Shown: positions 44,418-57,252, numbered from the stretch's first letter. The stretch: 64,000 nucleotides of DNA from Beroe forskalii (GCA_011033025.1 WFMF01000356.1:119330-183329), one strand, 5' to 3'. The notes: a model not told the origin generated them from the sequence alone. A program made the numbers and translations.

Positions 44418-47346
44418 GGGGAAGATGTTTCCGTTTATTGCCATCACGGAGTCGTGGCTGAAATCTTACATCAGTGACGCTCAACTGCAGATCCCAGGCT
44501 ACTGTGTATCTCGGAGTGACCGCGATAAAAGGAACGGCGGCGGAGTTCTACTTTACTCACTTACTTCGCTCCCCATCTCTTTGTCGGAGTGCTACGATGA
44601 CGGTTTCTGCCAGGCTGTCTGTAATGTGTACCCTTCTGCGAAGCTATTGGTGGCAGTGGTATACAGACCGCCTGATGCAAGCTTCTCCAGCTTCTCTGAC
44701 CTGATAGAGCACCTGAAGTGCACTATTGAAAGTCTCCCAAGTACTGACTATGATATATTCATTACAGGCGACTTCAACCTGCCTCAGATTAACTGGGACT
44801 CCCTAAATGTCTTGAGCGGAGGAACGTCTGAGTCGAACTTTTCAGCTCAGTGTCTGCTGAACTTCATGTCTACATTCCTGCTCAGTCAAATGGTAGCAAT
44901 ACCCACCAGAGGGAGCAACATCTTGGACCTTGTTCTCTGTAATAACGACAGACTTATTTCAGATGTCAAAGCTGAATCTACAGAGATATCGGATCATGAA
45001 ATGGTGAATGTTCTTCTGTCCTTCAATCCCGGTGCCATGGACGATGCGCAGGCAGCTTATCTCGATGAAATGAACTTCAGGTCTCTGGATTTCAACCAAG
45101 CTGACTTTGTCCTACTCAACGAGCTATTCGATGATGTGGATTGGACAGAATTGCGAGAAACATGCTCATTCGAGGAATTTCCTGCTAAATTCAATCAAAA
45201 ACTACTCGATATGTGCCTGGAGAATGTCCCTCGCAAACGACCGCCAACTGGTCGTCCTAAGCTCTACAATTCCTTGAGACGCAGAAAGTCGAAGCTCAGA
45301 GGTCGGCTCTCTGCAGCAAAGTGCTCGGGTGACGCGGCCCGAATCAAGGAACTTGAAGATGAGATCGGGTTGGTGTCCTACGACATAAAGGAGGCTATCA
45401 TCCACCACCTTGATCAAGGAGAAAGACGAGCAGTAGAAAGAATCAAGACTAACCCGAAGTTTTTCTACTCCTACGCTAAATCCTTCTCCAAAGTTAAGCA
45501 CAGTATCAACACTCTCTTGAATGCTGACAAGGAACTGGTGACTGACAGAAAGGAGATGGCTAACATTCTTCAGCAACAGTTTTGTTCTGTTTTCAGTGAT
45601 CCTAACTGTACAGAAAAGTCAGCTCCTTCCTTTACTGTGCCACCACTCACCAGTAGTGATACTGAAATGGAACTAACACTGGAGAGCATAAAGGAAGCTA
45701 TAGCTGAAATTAAGCTTGACTCTGCCCCTGGACCCGATGGTATCCCGGCCATTCTCCTAAAGAAATGTGCAACAAGCCTCAGTTTGCCAATCTATCTTCT
45801 GTGGTCGGAGTCCATGTCATCTGGCGTTGTGCCAAAGTTCTACAAGACAGGGTTCATCACTCCGTTATTTAAGAAAGGTAGCCGATGTGAAGCTGCTAAC
45901 TACAGACCTGTTACCTTAACTTCACATGTTGTAAAAGTCTACGAGAGAGTAGTCAGAAAACACATGATTCACCATCTGGAATCGAACAATTTACTGACAG
46001 ATAAGCAACACGGTTTCAGATCTAACAGAAGCTGCCTGACTCAAATGCTCGACCACTTTGACGACATATTCGAAGGATTTACTCAGGGTCAAGATACAGA
46101 CTCAATATATCTCGATTATGCGAAAGCATTTGATAAAGTGGATCTGGATATTCTCATCAAGAAGCTAAGGAGATATGGCTTTCACGAAAAGCTAATTACG
46201 TGGATCCAGTCATTTCTCACGGACCGTGACCAAGTGGTGGTTCTCAATGGTGTCCACTCCGTCATCGCCAAAGTGCTCAGCGGTGTTCCTCAGGGAAGTG
46301 TCCTTGGGCCGCTCTTATTCATTTTGTTTATAAATGATTTGGAGCGTGTTGTGCTTGCATCCAGGGTCAGCTTTTTTTGCAGACGACACTCGAGTTTCCA
46401 AACAGATTGGCTGCTATGACGACTGTATGCTGCTTCAGGAAGACTTGAACAGAATTCTCAACTGGTCACGTGAAAATAACATGGAACTTCATGAGCAGAA
46501 ATTTGAGCTCTTGAATCACTTCCATAACAGGAAAAGCTCATTCCTCGAACTCCCCTTCTTCACTGAAGCTTTGACTTACAAGGTTTCAAACGATGAATCT
46601 CTTTACCCTGTGGAGAACGTTAGAGATCTTGGTGTTCAGGTATCAAGTGATTTGAGTTGGTCTAGACATATCGCAAACACCGTGTCAAAAAAGCTAGGAG
46701 CACGCTATCATGGGTTTTCAGTGTCTTCAAAACTCGAGACAGTATGGTCATGACTACCATGTATAAGTCACTGGTGAGGAGTACACTAGAGTACTGCTGT
46801 CCCCTGTGGAACCCTAGCAAGGTCACTGAGATCCAGCTTTAGAAGGGGTACAAAGAACTTTCACCAGTCGTGTAGTTGGTCTACGTCATCTCAACTATTG
46901 GGAAAGACTAGCTAAGCTAAAGCTGATGTCACTGCAACGCAGAAGAGAAAGGTACATCATTCTGATGATGTGGAAGATTCTCCATAAAGTTGTACCAAAT
47001 TGCTGTGGAATCGAATTCAAGGAAACATCGAGGCAAGGTACAATAGCCCTCATACCTTCTTTGTCTAAGTCGAGCACAGTAAGTAATCAGACGCTATATG
47101 ACAGATCATTTGCAGTCCAAGGACCAAAACTGTGGAACACTATACCGGGCGCAGTAAAAGCAGCTGAAACATTTGATTCGTTTAAAATCAATTTGTCGAA
47201 TTATGTTGCTTTGATACCGGACAACCCACCGGTCGCTGGCTACAGCTGCAATTGGTCAAACTCTCTGGTAGACTACTCACCAGCGCGGTGGTCGGACCTC
47301 TGATGACCTTTTCGACTCTCGGATAAACTCTACCAAGTTACCAAGT
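44418..47346 (+). mobile_element. CR1-like LINE, 5'-truncated, with ACCAAGTT tail
   Basis: The 5' edge falls where homology to copy A stops (CCAATTATCATC at 23,243 / 44,417). The 3' end is TACCAAGTTACCAAGTTAGT. It encodes an APE-type endonuclease and reverse transcriptase. The short 3' microsatellite-like tail and lack of poly(A) suit the CR1/L2 group. Compared with copy A, about 420 bp of target (receptor exon 1 and TATA box) is missing at the insertion. Confidence 0.9.
44425..47303 (+). pseudogene. LINE endonuclease/reverse transcriptase ORF, frame-broken
   Basis: The main frame (44,425-46,419, 664 codons) has endonuclease motifs ITESWL, VVYRPPD, ITGDFNLPQINW and SDHE. RT motifs follow: SAPGPDGIPA, LFKKGSRCEAANYRPVTLTS, KQHGFRSNRSC, IYLDYAKAFDKVD and GVPQGSVLGPLLFILFINDL. 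The catalytic FADD box is in another frame because of a run of seven Ts near 46,370. A second break is near 46,690, and the last part (MSLQRRRERY...) is in a third frame. The N-terminus is missing ahead of ITESWL, and ORF1 is absent. Only a few breaks means it is young but probably inactive as written; one or more breaks could be sequencing errors. Confidence 0.9.
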
Positions 47347-47349
47347 TAG

Positions 47350-50300
47350 TTATATACCTTTGTCTCTGGGATTTCATTGTTACGTAGACATTAATTGTCT
47401 CTGTAAACAATGCAACTACTGAAATGAGTTCAATTATTTTTGCCTTCGATTCTGAGTTCCTTTTCGAGATCAATATCTGAAATCTGCTAGAATATAACGA
47501 TTCTTTTGAAATAGCTCTTATTCAAACAACCAGTGTGTGCTAATAATTCGAAGCTATCGCGGAATGATGTCCATTTCTCTGCCATCCAGAAATTGCAAAA
47601 CAAAGCATTCTAAGTTCAATGCAGGCTGATTCTGGTGCTATGAAAGAATTTAGAATGCGATTCACTTTCTAAAAGTGGAAATAAAGGGAATAAGAAGTTC
47701 GGAAGAAAACTCATGGTATCTTACGGTAATCATTGGATAATGAAGGCTTGCCTCTGAAGCAAGTCTCTCATACTCGTACAAAATATCAGGCAGTAAGAAT
47801 TGGACGCAGTAAGTATCGATAACCATAACTTTAAGGTAACATACTAGATGAGGAGTAGGCGAGTTTAATAAGCACAATAGGACTCAAAATTTTGAACAGT
47901 GATCTATTGTTTATCAATATTATCATAAGGCGAGCATGCAAAATGAATGGGCCTTATATATTTTAATGGGCAGAATTAGAATTTGAAGATGTCTGGCACG
48001 TTGAATCGCGTGATATCATCATTACCCCTCGGTTACCCATCTGCCGACTTTATAGTACTGTCACTGCCTTATGTATTCTTATATTAGTACAAAAGTACAA
48101 AATACAATTTACGCGGCATGAATTTTGTATGGTTGACTTCATCATGAAACTCAGCCTCTGAGTTTTATGCATACAAATTTCATGATTTGACGTTTTGTAA
48201 ATTTTCTGTGCTAAGGTATCTGGTGTACTGCCCAACTTAAAGATTTTGACCTTTCCTAGGAGATGCATGTGGCGATCTGAAAACTTCCTATTATGATGCA
48301 GCAAACACCAAACAAAATGACTCCAAATATAACACACAAAACTGATATACTACGGCTCTGTCACCAAATGACATTATTTCCTGGCATCGGCCTTGGGAAA
48401 GTGAGTTAAATAATACAGTTAAATGATTGAAAATGCAAGGAAATGGAAAAGATTTGACAGTGACAAAAAACGACGTGAGCTGCTGTCCATTATTATATAA
48501 TGTGCTTTTCGAGCATTTTTCTGTTAATTGAAACACAATGGGCATCATTTTCAGACAATAATGGCAAGGGTAATTGATCAAGTAATAGGTTGTTTTGAGG
48601 GCGTCCCCTTGAAAGTGTCCTGCGCAAGGTTTGCTCTTGACAAACAATTGAAGCAAAGTATTTGGCAGGAGGAGGAGCTATTTTTCAATTGTGGAATGAA
48701 TATACCATTTATTCAGCAACTTAATGTTTTTAATGTTTTTAAATATGCAGTAGGCACCTTTTAGTCCTTTTAAATAAAATAATGGAGGAACCCAATCAAA
48801 TAATGTCCAGTCTGAGAAAATAATATTTTGTTTGAAGTCAATTTTAACCCCCTGCCCCTCCATCCCCCACCTTGGGTACATGAAATTTTGAAATCCCAAC
48901 CCCTGTACGCTAATCCCCTCCCCAAGTTATTAGGTTCTCCAGAGAATTGGGTGATTGCTATCATTGACACCTCATCATCAAAGTTCAGAATGATGATAAA
49001 CTGGTGAGGCCGAGCGGCCTCTTTATCCGCATGTGATATGATGAAGTTCAGAATATCAGAGTATGTTGAAAATGACGACCAGAAGATTTTGAATTAGAAT
49101 GTGGACGTCCGGAGGGGGGTATTTGAGATTGCGGACATTTGCGGACCAAGGGGAGGGAGGGGTCTAAAAGAGCCGAAATTTTGCTGACGTCCTTCATGGA
49201 TGACCCCTTTGTCTCTGAGATTTCATTGTTACGATAGACCTTGATTGTCTCTGAAACATCAAACAATGCAACTACTGAAATGAGTTAAATTATTTTTCCT
49301 TCGATTCTGAGTCCCTTTTCAAGATCAATTCAACCCACCGGTTTGTGCTAATAATTCGAAGCTATCGTGGTATGACATGTCCATTTCTCTGCCTTCAGAA
49401 ATTGCGGAACAATGAATTCTAAGTTCAATGCAGGCTGATTCTGGTGCTATGAAAGAATTTAGAAAGCGATTCACTTTCTAAAAGTGGAAATAAAGGGAAT
49501 AAGAAGTTCGGAAGAAAACTCATGGTATCTTAAGGTAATCATTGGATAATAAAGGCATGCCTCTGAAGCAAATCTCTCAAACTCGTACAAAATATCACCT
49601 GCAGTAAGAATCTCAGAATGAGATGTGCCCCAGTTAGCACTTAGTGGGACAAATATTCATTTGGACGCAGTTAGTGTAGATAACCATAACTTTAAGGTAA
49701 CATACTAGTCATACTAGATGAGGGGGGGTCGACCTATTTTTTATTTTTTGTTGGTAAATGTTGCTTTTTTGAAAAAAATAAAAATAAAAAAACAAAAAAT
49801 ACAAGAAACATAACGAACAAAAAACCTTTAAAAACAAAAAAATACAAAAAAATACAAAATCATTTCAAAAACATAAAGAATAAAACAAAAAATAACAAAA
49901 AGCATGAAAGTGAAGTTGTTTTGTGCCTATTTTGCTGCTGTGGTGTCGTCTTCAAAATCGAGTAAAACCACTCTAAGTATTTTGCGATAGAACGCTATTT
50001 TTTCCTACTCTGAACATCTGTAATAACTAAGAGAGTTTTCGCCAGATTATGTTTTACTTCGATACATATTGCTTTTAGACCTCGAGATTTAACAATAGAG
50101 GAGTCCTCAAGGCAATCGGTCAAAAATTGTTGCCGTAGGAGGCTTCTAAAAAGGTAACTGCCAAATGCTTTCAAAATTACGTTCAAAACGAAAATTTGTA
50201 ATGTAGCCCTATTCGGTAATACGATGACGAACTGATAATGGTTTCTCATTGTCTCAATGAATAGGAATGAGAAATATACGATGAAATTGTGAAGCACGTG

Positions 50301-51913
50301 AGTTCATGTGGACGTTTTGAAGAAATTAGGGGGTTTCAAGAAATTGATATTTGCATAGGTCATTCGACTTGATTACATTGAAATAAGGGGCATTGATCAG
50401 AATCTGGGGTTGTGTTGAGAAACACACTTTGGATATACCAACATTTGACAGAATAGTTATTCGAACAGCGACGCCACGACCATTTTTCTGTTAATTGAAA
50501 CACAATGGGCATCATTTTCAGACAATAATGGCAAGGGTAATTGATCAAGTAATAGGTTGTTTTGAGGTCGTCCCCTTGAAATTGTCCTGCGCAAGGTTTG
50601 CTCTTGATAAACAATTGAAACAAAGTATTTGGCAGGAGGAGGAGCTATTTTTCAATTATGGAATGAATATACCATTTATTCAGCAACTTAATGTTTTTAA
50701 AGTTTTTAAATATGCAGTAGGCACCTACGAGTCCTTTTAAATAAAACAATAGAGGAACCCATTCAAATAATGTCCAGTTCGAGAAAATAATATTTTGTTT
50801 GAAGTCAATTTTAACCCCCTGCCCCTCCATCCCCCACCTTGGGTACATGGAATTTTGAAATCCCAACCCCTGTACGCTCATCCCCCTCCCCAAGTTATTA
50901 GGTTCTCCAGAGAATTGGGTGATTGCTATTATTGACACCTCATCATCAAAGTTCACAATGATGCTAAACTGGTGAGGCCGAGCGGCCTCTTTATCCGTAT
51001 GTGATATGATGAAGTTGAGAATATCAGAGTATGTTGAAAATGACGACCACAAGATTTTGAATTAGAATGTGGACGTCCGAAGGGGGGTATTTGAGATTGC
51101 GGACGAAGGGGGAGGGAGGGGTCTAAAATAGCCGAAAGTTTGCTGACGTCCTTCATGGATGGCCCCTTTGTCTCTGAGATTTCATTGTTACGATAGACCT
51201 TGATTGTCTCTGGAAACATCAAACAATGCAACTACTGAAATGAGTTAAATTATTTTTCCTTCGATTCTGAGTCCCTTTTCAAGATCAATTCAACCCACCG
51301 GTGTGTGCTAATAATTCGAAGCTATCGTGGTATGACATGTCCATTTCTCTGCCTTCAGAAATTGCAAAACAAAGAATTCTAAGTTCAATGCAGGCTGATT
51401 CTGGTGCTATGAAAGAATTTAGAAAGCGATTCACTTTCTAAAAGTGGAAATAAAGGGAATAAGAAGTTCGGAAGAAAACTCTTGGTATCTTAAGGTAATC
51501 ATTGGATAATGAAGGCATGCCTCTGCAAGCAAATCTCTCAAACTCGTACAAAATATCGGGCAGTAAGAATCTCAGAACGAGATGTGTCCCAGTTAGCACT
51601 TAGTGGGACAAATATTCATTTGGACGCAGTTAGTATATATGATCATTACTTTTAGGTAACATACTAGTCATACTAGATGAGGGGGGACGACCTATTTTTT
51701 ATTTTTTGTAAACGGTAAATTTTGTTTTTTGAAAAAAAAACATAAAAAACAAAAAAATACAAAACATAAAAAATAAAAAGCATGAAAAACAAAAAAATAT
51801 GAAAGTGAAGTTGGTTTGTGCCATTTTGCTGCTGTGGCGTCGTCTTCAAAATCGAGTCAAACCACTCTAAGTATTTTGCGATAGAACGCTATTTTTTCCT
51901 ACTCTGAACATCT
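47350..51913. repeat. 2-kb repeat units, copy B (three units)
   Basis: The unit start TTTGTCTCTG(A/G)GATTTCATTG occurs at 47,353, 49,206 and 51,166. So copy B has one more unit than copy A, and the third is cut at 51,914 by the inverted element. Short ORFs repeated at each unit (for example MKHNGHHFQTIMARVIDQVI at 48,528 and 50,495) recur because the DNA recurs; no family seen. Confidence 0.82.
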
Positions 51914-53680
51914 GTTCCCGCCCTGGCCAGGGCGGTAACCCCCCGCGGTAAAAAGAAAGCTGGCCAGGGGTATAAGTTAGAGATTTGAGTGTCACAGGGT
52001 GATATAATATATAATATATAATATATAATATATAATATATAATATATAATATATATCATGATAATTGGGAGCAAACTTGGAAAGCCGAGATGTCAAGAAC
52101 GGGAAATGGTAGAGCCATGATCGAGGTCAGGTTTTGTTGATCTAAGATGAGGAAAATGTTATAGGCTATAAGAGTTCTGGTGACGTCATTATCACGTCGC
52201 TATGACGTCATCAACTTAGCGAAATTTTATTTCTTTTTTAGGTCATCTTTGTGCGCATTTTTCACCAAGAAGGAATGGAGATAGCTCAAAAATGTTGAAA
52301 AATCGTTAGTTGGAAATTTAAAGAGCTTTCAGAAAATCATACGGATCATCGGGCTATCTCAATTTTTCATCGAGATAAACGCGATTTTCTAAGGTACGGT
52401 GAAAAATCGATTTCCAAATTATAGGTCAAAACTGAAACGAGTGAGATGTACCAAGTATCTTGAGATGAGACCGGTCAAAGTATGTTGTACTAAGGCGGAA
52501 TTGTCTTATAGGCTATATGGGAAGTTGGTTTGAGCCTATTTTGGTACTGTGATGACGTCATCAAAATCGCGTAGAACCACTAAAATAACGTATTTTGCGA
52601 TAAAACGCTATTTTGCACTACTTTGAACATCTCTAAGTCAGAGAAGTTTCATCGGATAATGTTTACGTCGATATTTTTGCTTTTAGACCTCAAGATTTAG
52701 CTATGAAAATAGTTTCAAGGTGATCGGTCGAAATATGTCGTCATGTGAAGCCTCTTAAAATTGAGCTGCAAAATGGTTGAAATTGCGTTTATGACGAAAA
52801 ATTGTACTGTAGCCCTATTCTGTGATACAATGGTGAACTAATAATGGTTTCTTCATGTCTCGCAGGGACTAAATGTGGGAAATATACGATACAATAGTGA
52901 ATCACGTGAGTTCACGCGGACGGTTTGTAGAAATTAGGGGATTTGAAGAAATTGATATTTACACGGGATTTTCGACTTGATTTCGTTGAAATGAATTTAA
53001 ATACGAATAATGCAAGTGAAATAAGACCTGTTTGCTATATTTCAGCACGTGAGTACACGCGGACATTTTGTAGAAATTAGAGGATTTGAAGAAATTGATA
53101 TTTACGTGATTTTTTGACGTGATTACGTTGAAATGAGTTTAAATACGAATAATGCACGTGAAATTAGATCTGGTTGCTATATTTCAGCACGTGGTACACA
53201 CGGACACGTTTTGTAGAAATTAAGAGTTGGAAGAAATTGATATTTACAGGATTTTCGACGGGGTCGAATAAAGGGAGGTCCGAATAACTTGGGGGTCCGA
53301 AAACGGAATCCGAATAACGGGGTCGAATAACGGGGGTCGAATAACGGGGGTCGAATAACGGGGTTCGAATAACGGGGTCGAATAACGGGGGTCCGAATAA
53401 CGGGGGTCCAGTAACGGGGGGTCCGAATAACGGGGTCGAATAACGGGGGTCCGAATAACGGGGGTCCGAATAAAGTCCGAGTAACGGTCGAATAACGGGG
53501 GTCAGTAACGGGGGTCCGAACGCGGGGTCCAGTAACGTGGGTCGAATAACGGGGGGCAACCATCTGTCAAAAATATCCCCAAAAACCTTGGACGGTTGGT
53601 CAAACCCCCGCGGGTTTGGATGTGACAACGGAACCTGAAAGAGACAAAATGTGCTGATCACATCCAAACCAGCGGGGTTA
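51914..53680. mobile_element. 1.6-1.8 kb element, copy B orientation reversed
   Basis: Starts CCCGCCCTGGCCAGGGCGGT, the reverse complement of the right end of the copy A element. It ends with the hairpin CACATCCAAACCAGCGGGGT, the reverse of the copy A left end. It contains an (ATATAAT)n run at 52,005-52,060 and a block (52,530-53,240) of direct repeats with GTGAGT(T/A)CACGCGGAC boxes. Confidence 0.78.
53260..53556. repeat. GGGGGTCCGAATAAC minisatellite, copy B
   Basis: Reverse complement and longer version of the array at 27,403-27,570, with 14-15 bp units GGGG(G)TC(C)GAATAAC and GGTCCAGTAAC variants. Repetitive ORFs (RYSDPRYST and similar) are artefacts. Confidence 0.9.
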
Positions 53681-53710
53681 CTCCCCTGGTGACCCTGTGC
53701 CTTACTGCAG

Positions 53711-53849
53711 CTGGGAGGAGCTGGAGATTTGGCTGTCTAGCTGGCTGGTGCTAGCATGCTGAAGAGGAGTCAGATGAAGCTGGCCCCAAGCCGGGCCATC
53801 AGTCTCAAGACGAAATGAGGATGAAGCTGGAGAGGAGGAAAGCCAAAAT
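53711..53849 (+). pseudogene. Ena/VASP copy B: actin-binding exon, disrupted
   Basis: Aligns with 33,223-33,361. It has an extra base after the acceptor (CAG-CTGGGAGG against CAG-CGGGAGG), a TAG where copy A has CAG in the GAB helix, and more indels around 53,775-53,810. The FAB end EMRMKLERRKAKM and the donor AAAAT-GTGAGT are kept. As written this exon cannot encode the motif. Confidence 0.85.
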
Positions 53850-53965
53850 GTGAGTCAGAAAATGCAATTTATCTTAAAATACAACAGCAAAGCGGAAACT
53901 GTCATGAAACTGAACGTTTTATCATCTGATGTAATCTTGATTGTGAATTGCTCAATGTTTGGCAG

Positions 53966-54031
53966 GGACGAAGGTGGCGGATCGGCAGAAACTCAGTGAT
54001 ATCAACAGCTGCCAGCACGCCCACACCTTCG
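53966..54031 (+). pseudogene. Ena/VASP copy B: linker exon, one base short
   Basis: Counterpart of 33,479-33,546, 66 nt. It lacks one G near 53,987 (GGCAGAAACTC against GGCAGGAAACTC), which opens a TGA. It has the CCCACACCTTCG end that gives the right phase for the next exon. Confidence 0.82.
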
Positions 54032-54672
54032 GTAGGTCAACAAGTGTTGTTATAGCAACCTAAAACGTGTTGTCAAAGCAACCTTATATAGACTACATGT
54101 TGTCAAAGCAACCTCTACATGTTTTCATAGCAATCTCATTTAATACATGTTGCCTTAGCAAACACTAACTTGTTGTCATAGCTGCTATCTTAAACACGTT
54201 TTATTTATATACCTATCATGTGACCTGCATCATTTCGTTACTGCCAGTGTTCTTAATGTGTGGGCTGACGTTGTACACTCTAACTATCTGTGTTATCCTT
54301 GAAGTCTTTGCATGTTTCTTATGTTTTTATTGTTGTTTCTCCATCATTACTTCGTTATATCTTTCTTAAACTTATATCATCTCTCTAGATAGACTTGTTA
54401 TTATAGTGTCCTCAAACTTCTCCTATAACGTTTTGATGATAAAATCATAGTAAGTCTCAAAATCATAGTATGTTGATGAGGAGTTGCGGGTGAGGGAATA
54501 AGATGTTGGAAACGGTGAAAAAAGTGCGAGATATCTCCTAAAATATGTTAAGCTTCTAGGATTCAGCCATTCCTTGATCAAAGTTCATCAAATCACTCAT
54601 TTTACCTATTTATTTCAATAATTTCTCAATATTTACTATACATACTTCACTATATCATTTCATTCATTTCAG

Positions 54673-54774
54673 AAAAAACCACCCAAAGCAACTCACACTA
54701 ACCAGTCGACATTTGCACTGGCTGCTTCTGTCATTCAAGATGCATTTGTAGCACGAATCGGATCCGCACCTTCA
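54673..54774 (+). CDS. Ena/VASP copy B: KKPPKATHTNQS exon
   Basis: 102 nt, phase 0 to 0. Reads KKPPKATHTNQSTFALAASV then IQDAFVARIGSAPS, donor TCA-GTTAGT. Three third-position differences from copy A in the common part. Confidence 0.7.
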
Positions 54775-54790
54775 GTTAGTCGTTATCTCG

Positions 54791-55155
54791 ACTTATCATC
54801 ATGACTTATCATCATGACTTATCATCATGACTTATCATCATGACTTATCATCATGACTTATCATCATGACTTATCATCATGACTTATCATCATGACTTAT
54901 CATCATGACCTATCATCATGACTTATCATCATGACTTATCATCATGACTTATCATCATGACTTATCATCATGACTTATCATCATGACTTATCATCATGAC
55001 TTATCATCATGACTTATCATCATGACTTATCATCATGACTTATCATCATGACTTATGATCATGACTTATCATCATGACTTATCATCATGACTTATCATCA
55101 TGACTTATCATCATGACTTATCATCATGACTTATCATCATGACTTATCATCATGA
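54791..55155. repeat. CTTATCATCATGA minisatellite, copy B
   Basis: About 28 nearly uniform 13-bp units beginning about 15 bp after the exon donor. Rare variants are CCTATCATCATGA and CTTATGATCATGA. Confidence 0.95.
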
Positions 55156-56549
55156 AATAATTGTTCTTGTCTCACATTCAACATGTTATATATCGTGTCA
55201 TAGAATGATGGCTATAGAGACATGGTTGATCATAATGCAGCAGCTTTGTACTGTAGTATTACTTGTCCTATAGTATGTAGATAAAAATACCACGGGCACT
55301 TTTCTCCACGCGCTTTCATGTCTTACCCACGCCCTTATTAGGTAATAACCTCTCCGATTGACCCTCTTCTTAGCCCTGTGAAGGTATGTTCAAAGGCACC
55401 AGTAGATTTTATTAGCGTATTAGAGTATAAATTAATAAACTGATTAACAAACAACTCAACATGAACATCTTGGCACTTATTCCCCGATTATCGAGTATAC
55501 AGTGATAAGTATTTACATTGATTCCAAGGTGCCTCCGATGATTACAGCACATAAAATCTTCACGGCACACCATTCGAGATTAAGTTAGCACATTTCAAAT
55601 GCATGTCTTAAGACTATTCCACTAAGACTATGTCCACTTAGCCTTCTAGTGACAAACCTATCAGGAGAGTAAGGCCTTATCATCAGGACATAACTATAGC
55701 TATGGAGCCAGTTTGACGATCGCTAAAGATAAATATAAGTTTTTAATTTAGCAACTGCTTAATAAAATAGGCAAATAGCGATATGTTCCGGATCTCGGTG
55801 TAACTAAACTTACATTATCAGAGTGATAATGGGGGTCTGAAACCGCCTCTCAAGGTACGAAGTCTGGAACAGTTTGACGTAACGTCTCATTTGATTAAGT
55901 TTCGCAATGAATGATGGAATCTATAGTTTGATCTTTTACCTGAAAATGTCTGAAATAGATTCTCTAGAACATATTATCAACTTTTAAATTTTTTCATATA
56001 AAAATTGTAATCAATAAAAAATACAATTGCAAAATCTGAAGATTCCCCGATCTTCAACGGAACTGCTGTAGAAAGATCCATTCGTTCCGATAATTACTAA
56101 TTCTGATAATAACTGCCCTGGTGATTATTTCTAATTCCGTGCTGAATAAGGTGGTGTGCCAGATTCTAGTGTTTATGAGCTCATGAATAAGGAGAAGAAT
56201 CATTTATACATAATCTGTATCGAATCACCCCGAATTAATTGACCGGAACCTAATGTTACAGTTTTAAAAAGCTGTTCATGATTTCTGTTTCTATCTTGAA
56301 TGTTATGATTCGCATGTTCTATCTAACTATTATTCATTTCATAATAATCATGAAATCCCGATTTTGCATCGTTATCAGATTTACAATTTTAAGCTGTAAT
56401 TATCATTTACGTTTCCAATTCGATGATTTTTTTTTCGATCTGAAAATGATGTTGAACAGGTTTTTAACCTGTCCAGTAGAGCACTATACCTAAAAAACAT
56501 AAATCATTTAGCATGAAATAGTATAAACCTAAGTATTTCTCCATTCCAG
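55156..56549. other. Copy B intron matching 34,617-35,913
   Basis: Collinear with copy A. It has an extra ~70 bp near 55,195-55,262 (TGTCATAGAATGATGGCTAT...) and several small indels. No gene. Confidence 0.6.
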
Positions 56550-56613
56550 GTCGCTGGTGACAGCACACCTTCCTCTCCAAACCCAAAACCTAAATGGAAG
56601 CAGGATCTAGAAA
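56550..56613 (+). CDS. Ena/VASP copy B: Ser/Pro linker exon
   Basis: Identical protein to 35,914-35,977 (VAGDSTPSSPNPKPKWKQDL-E), with a canonical CCATTCCAG acceptor. Two synonymous differences. Confidence 0.82.
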
Positions 56614-56877
56614 GTGAGTTGGGATATGATTCATTAAGTTGCGACATGATAAATTCATACTCTTCCCATTTTCCGTTCATTCAAGCACTATCTAGAAATG
56701 GCACCCCAATTCTTTTGATGGTAGGTTTATTCCACAAATTACAAAGATGATGAAATCTCATCTCACAAACGTTATTCATGTCATATTCATGTTACTCACC
56801 CAAATCTCCAACCCATTTGATTGTTTTCGCACCAGACCCCCAATCCACCATTCCTCACTCACCTCACAATCACTCAG

Positions 56878-56958
56878 ATTCTAAGGCTAGCAGCGGCAAT
56901 TCCTCTAGCCTGACATGGTCACAAAAACAGCAACTTCTCAACCAATCCTGTGGCACAG
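56878..56958 (+). CDS. Ena/VASP copy B: cassette exon a
   Basis: DNA identical to 36,231-36,311, including splice borders. Phase 1 to 1. Confidence 0.82.
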
Positions 56959-57156
56959 GTACCACAGCTTTTGATTGTCACTTTTACAATCACTTCTCTG
57001 ATTGTTCATTTCATATCCCCTCCTGATGCCAACGCTTCTCAAAATCCACTTTTATAGAACTCGACAATCACTTTGCATCCCCTTATAATAAAACCAGTAA
57101 TCCCCATCCCTAACACCATCCCCATCCCTCTCTTTATCTCAACTCATATTCTTCAG

Positions 57157-57252
57157 ATACGAGGAATAATGGAAGTGCGTCAAACACGCTAACTTGGTCT
57201 CAAAAACAACAGCGTCAGAACAGCCAGGCCACCTTGCAGAACGGTAATGCAG
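57157..57252 (+). CDS. Ena/VASP copy B: cassette exon b
   Basis: Protein identical to 36,502-36,597. Four third-position changes (ACA/ACG, TCG/TCA, CGA/CGT, AGT/AGC). Confidence 0.85.

Noticed and set aside
48528-50740. Recurring 78-81-codon ORF MKHNGHHFQTIMARVIDQVI (also 24,915) as a conserved gene family
   Set aside because: It recurs only because the 2-kb DNA unit recurs; a counterpart on the opposite strand is equally kept, and no motif is seen.
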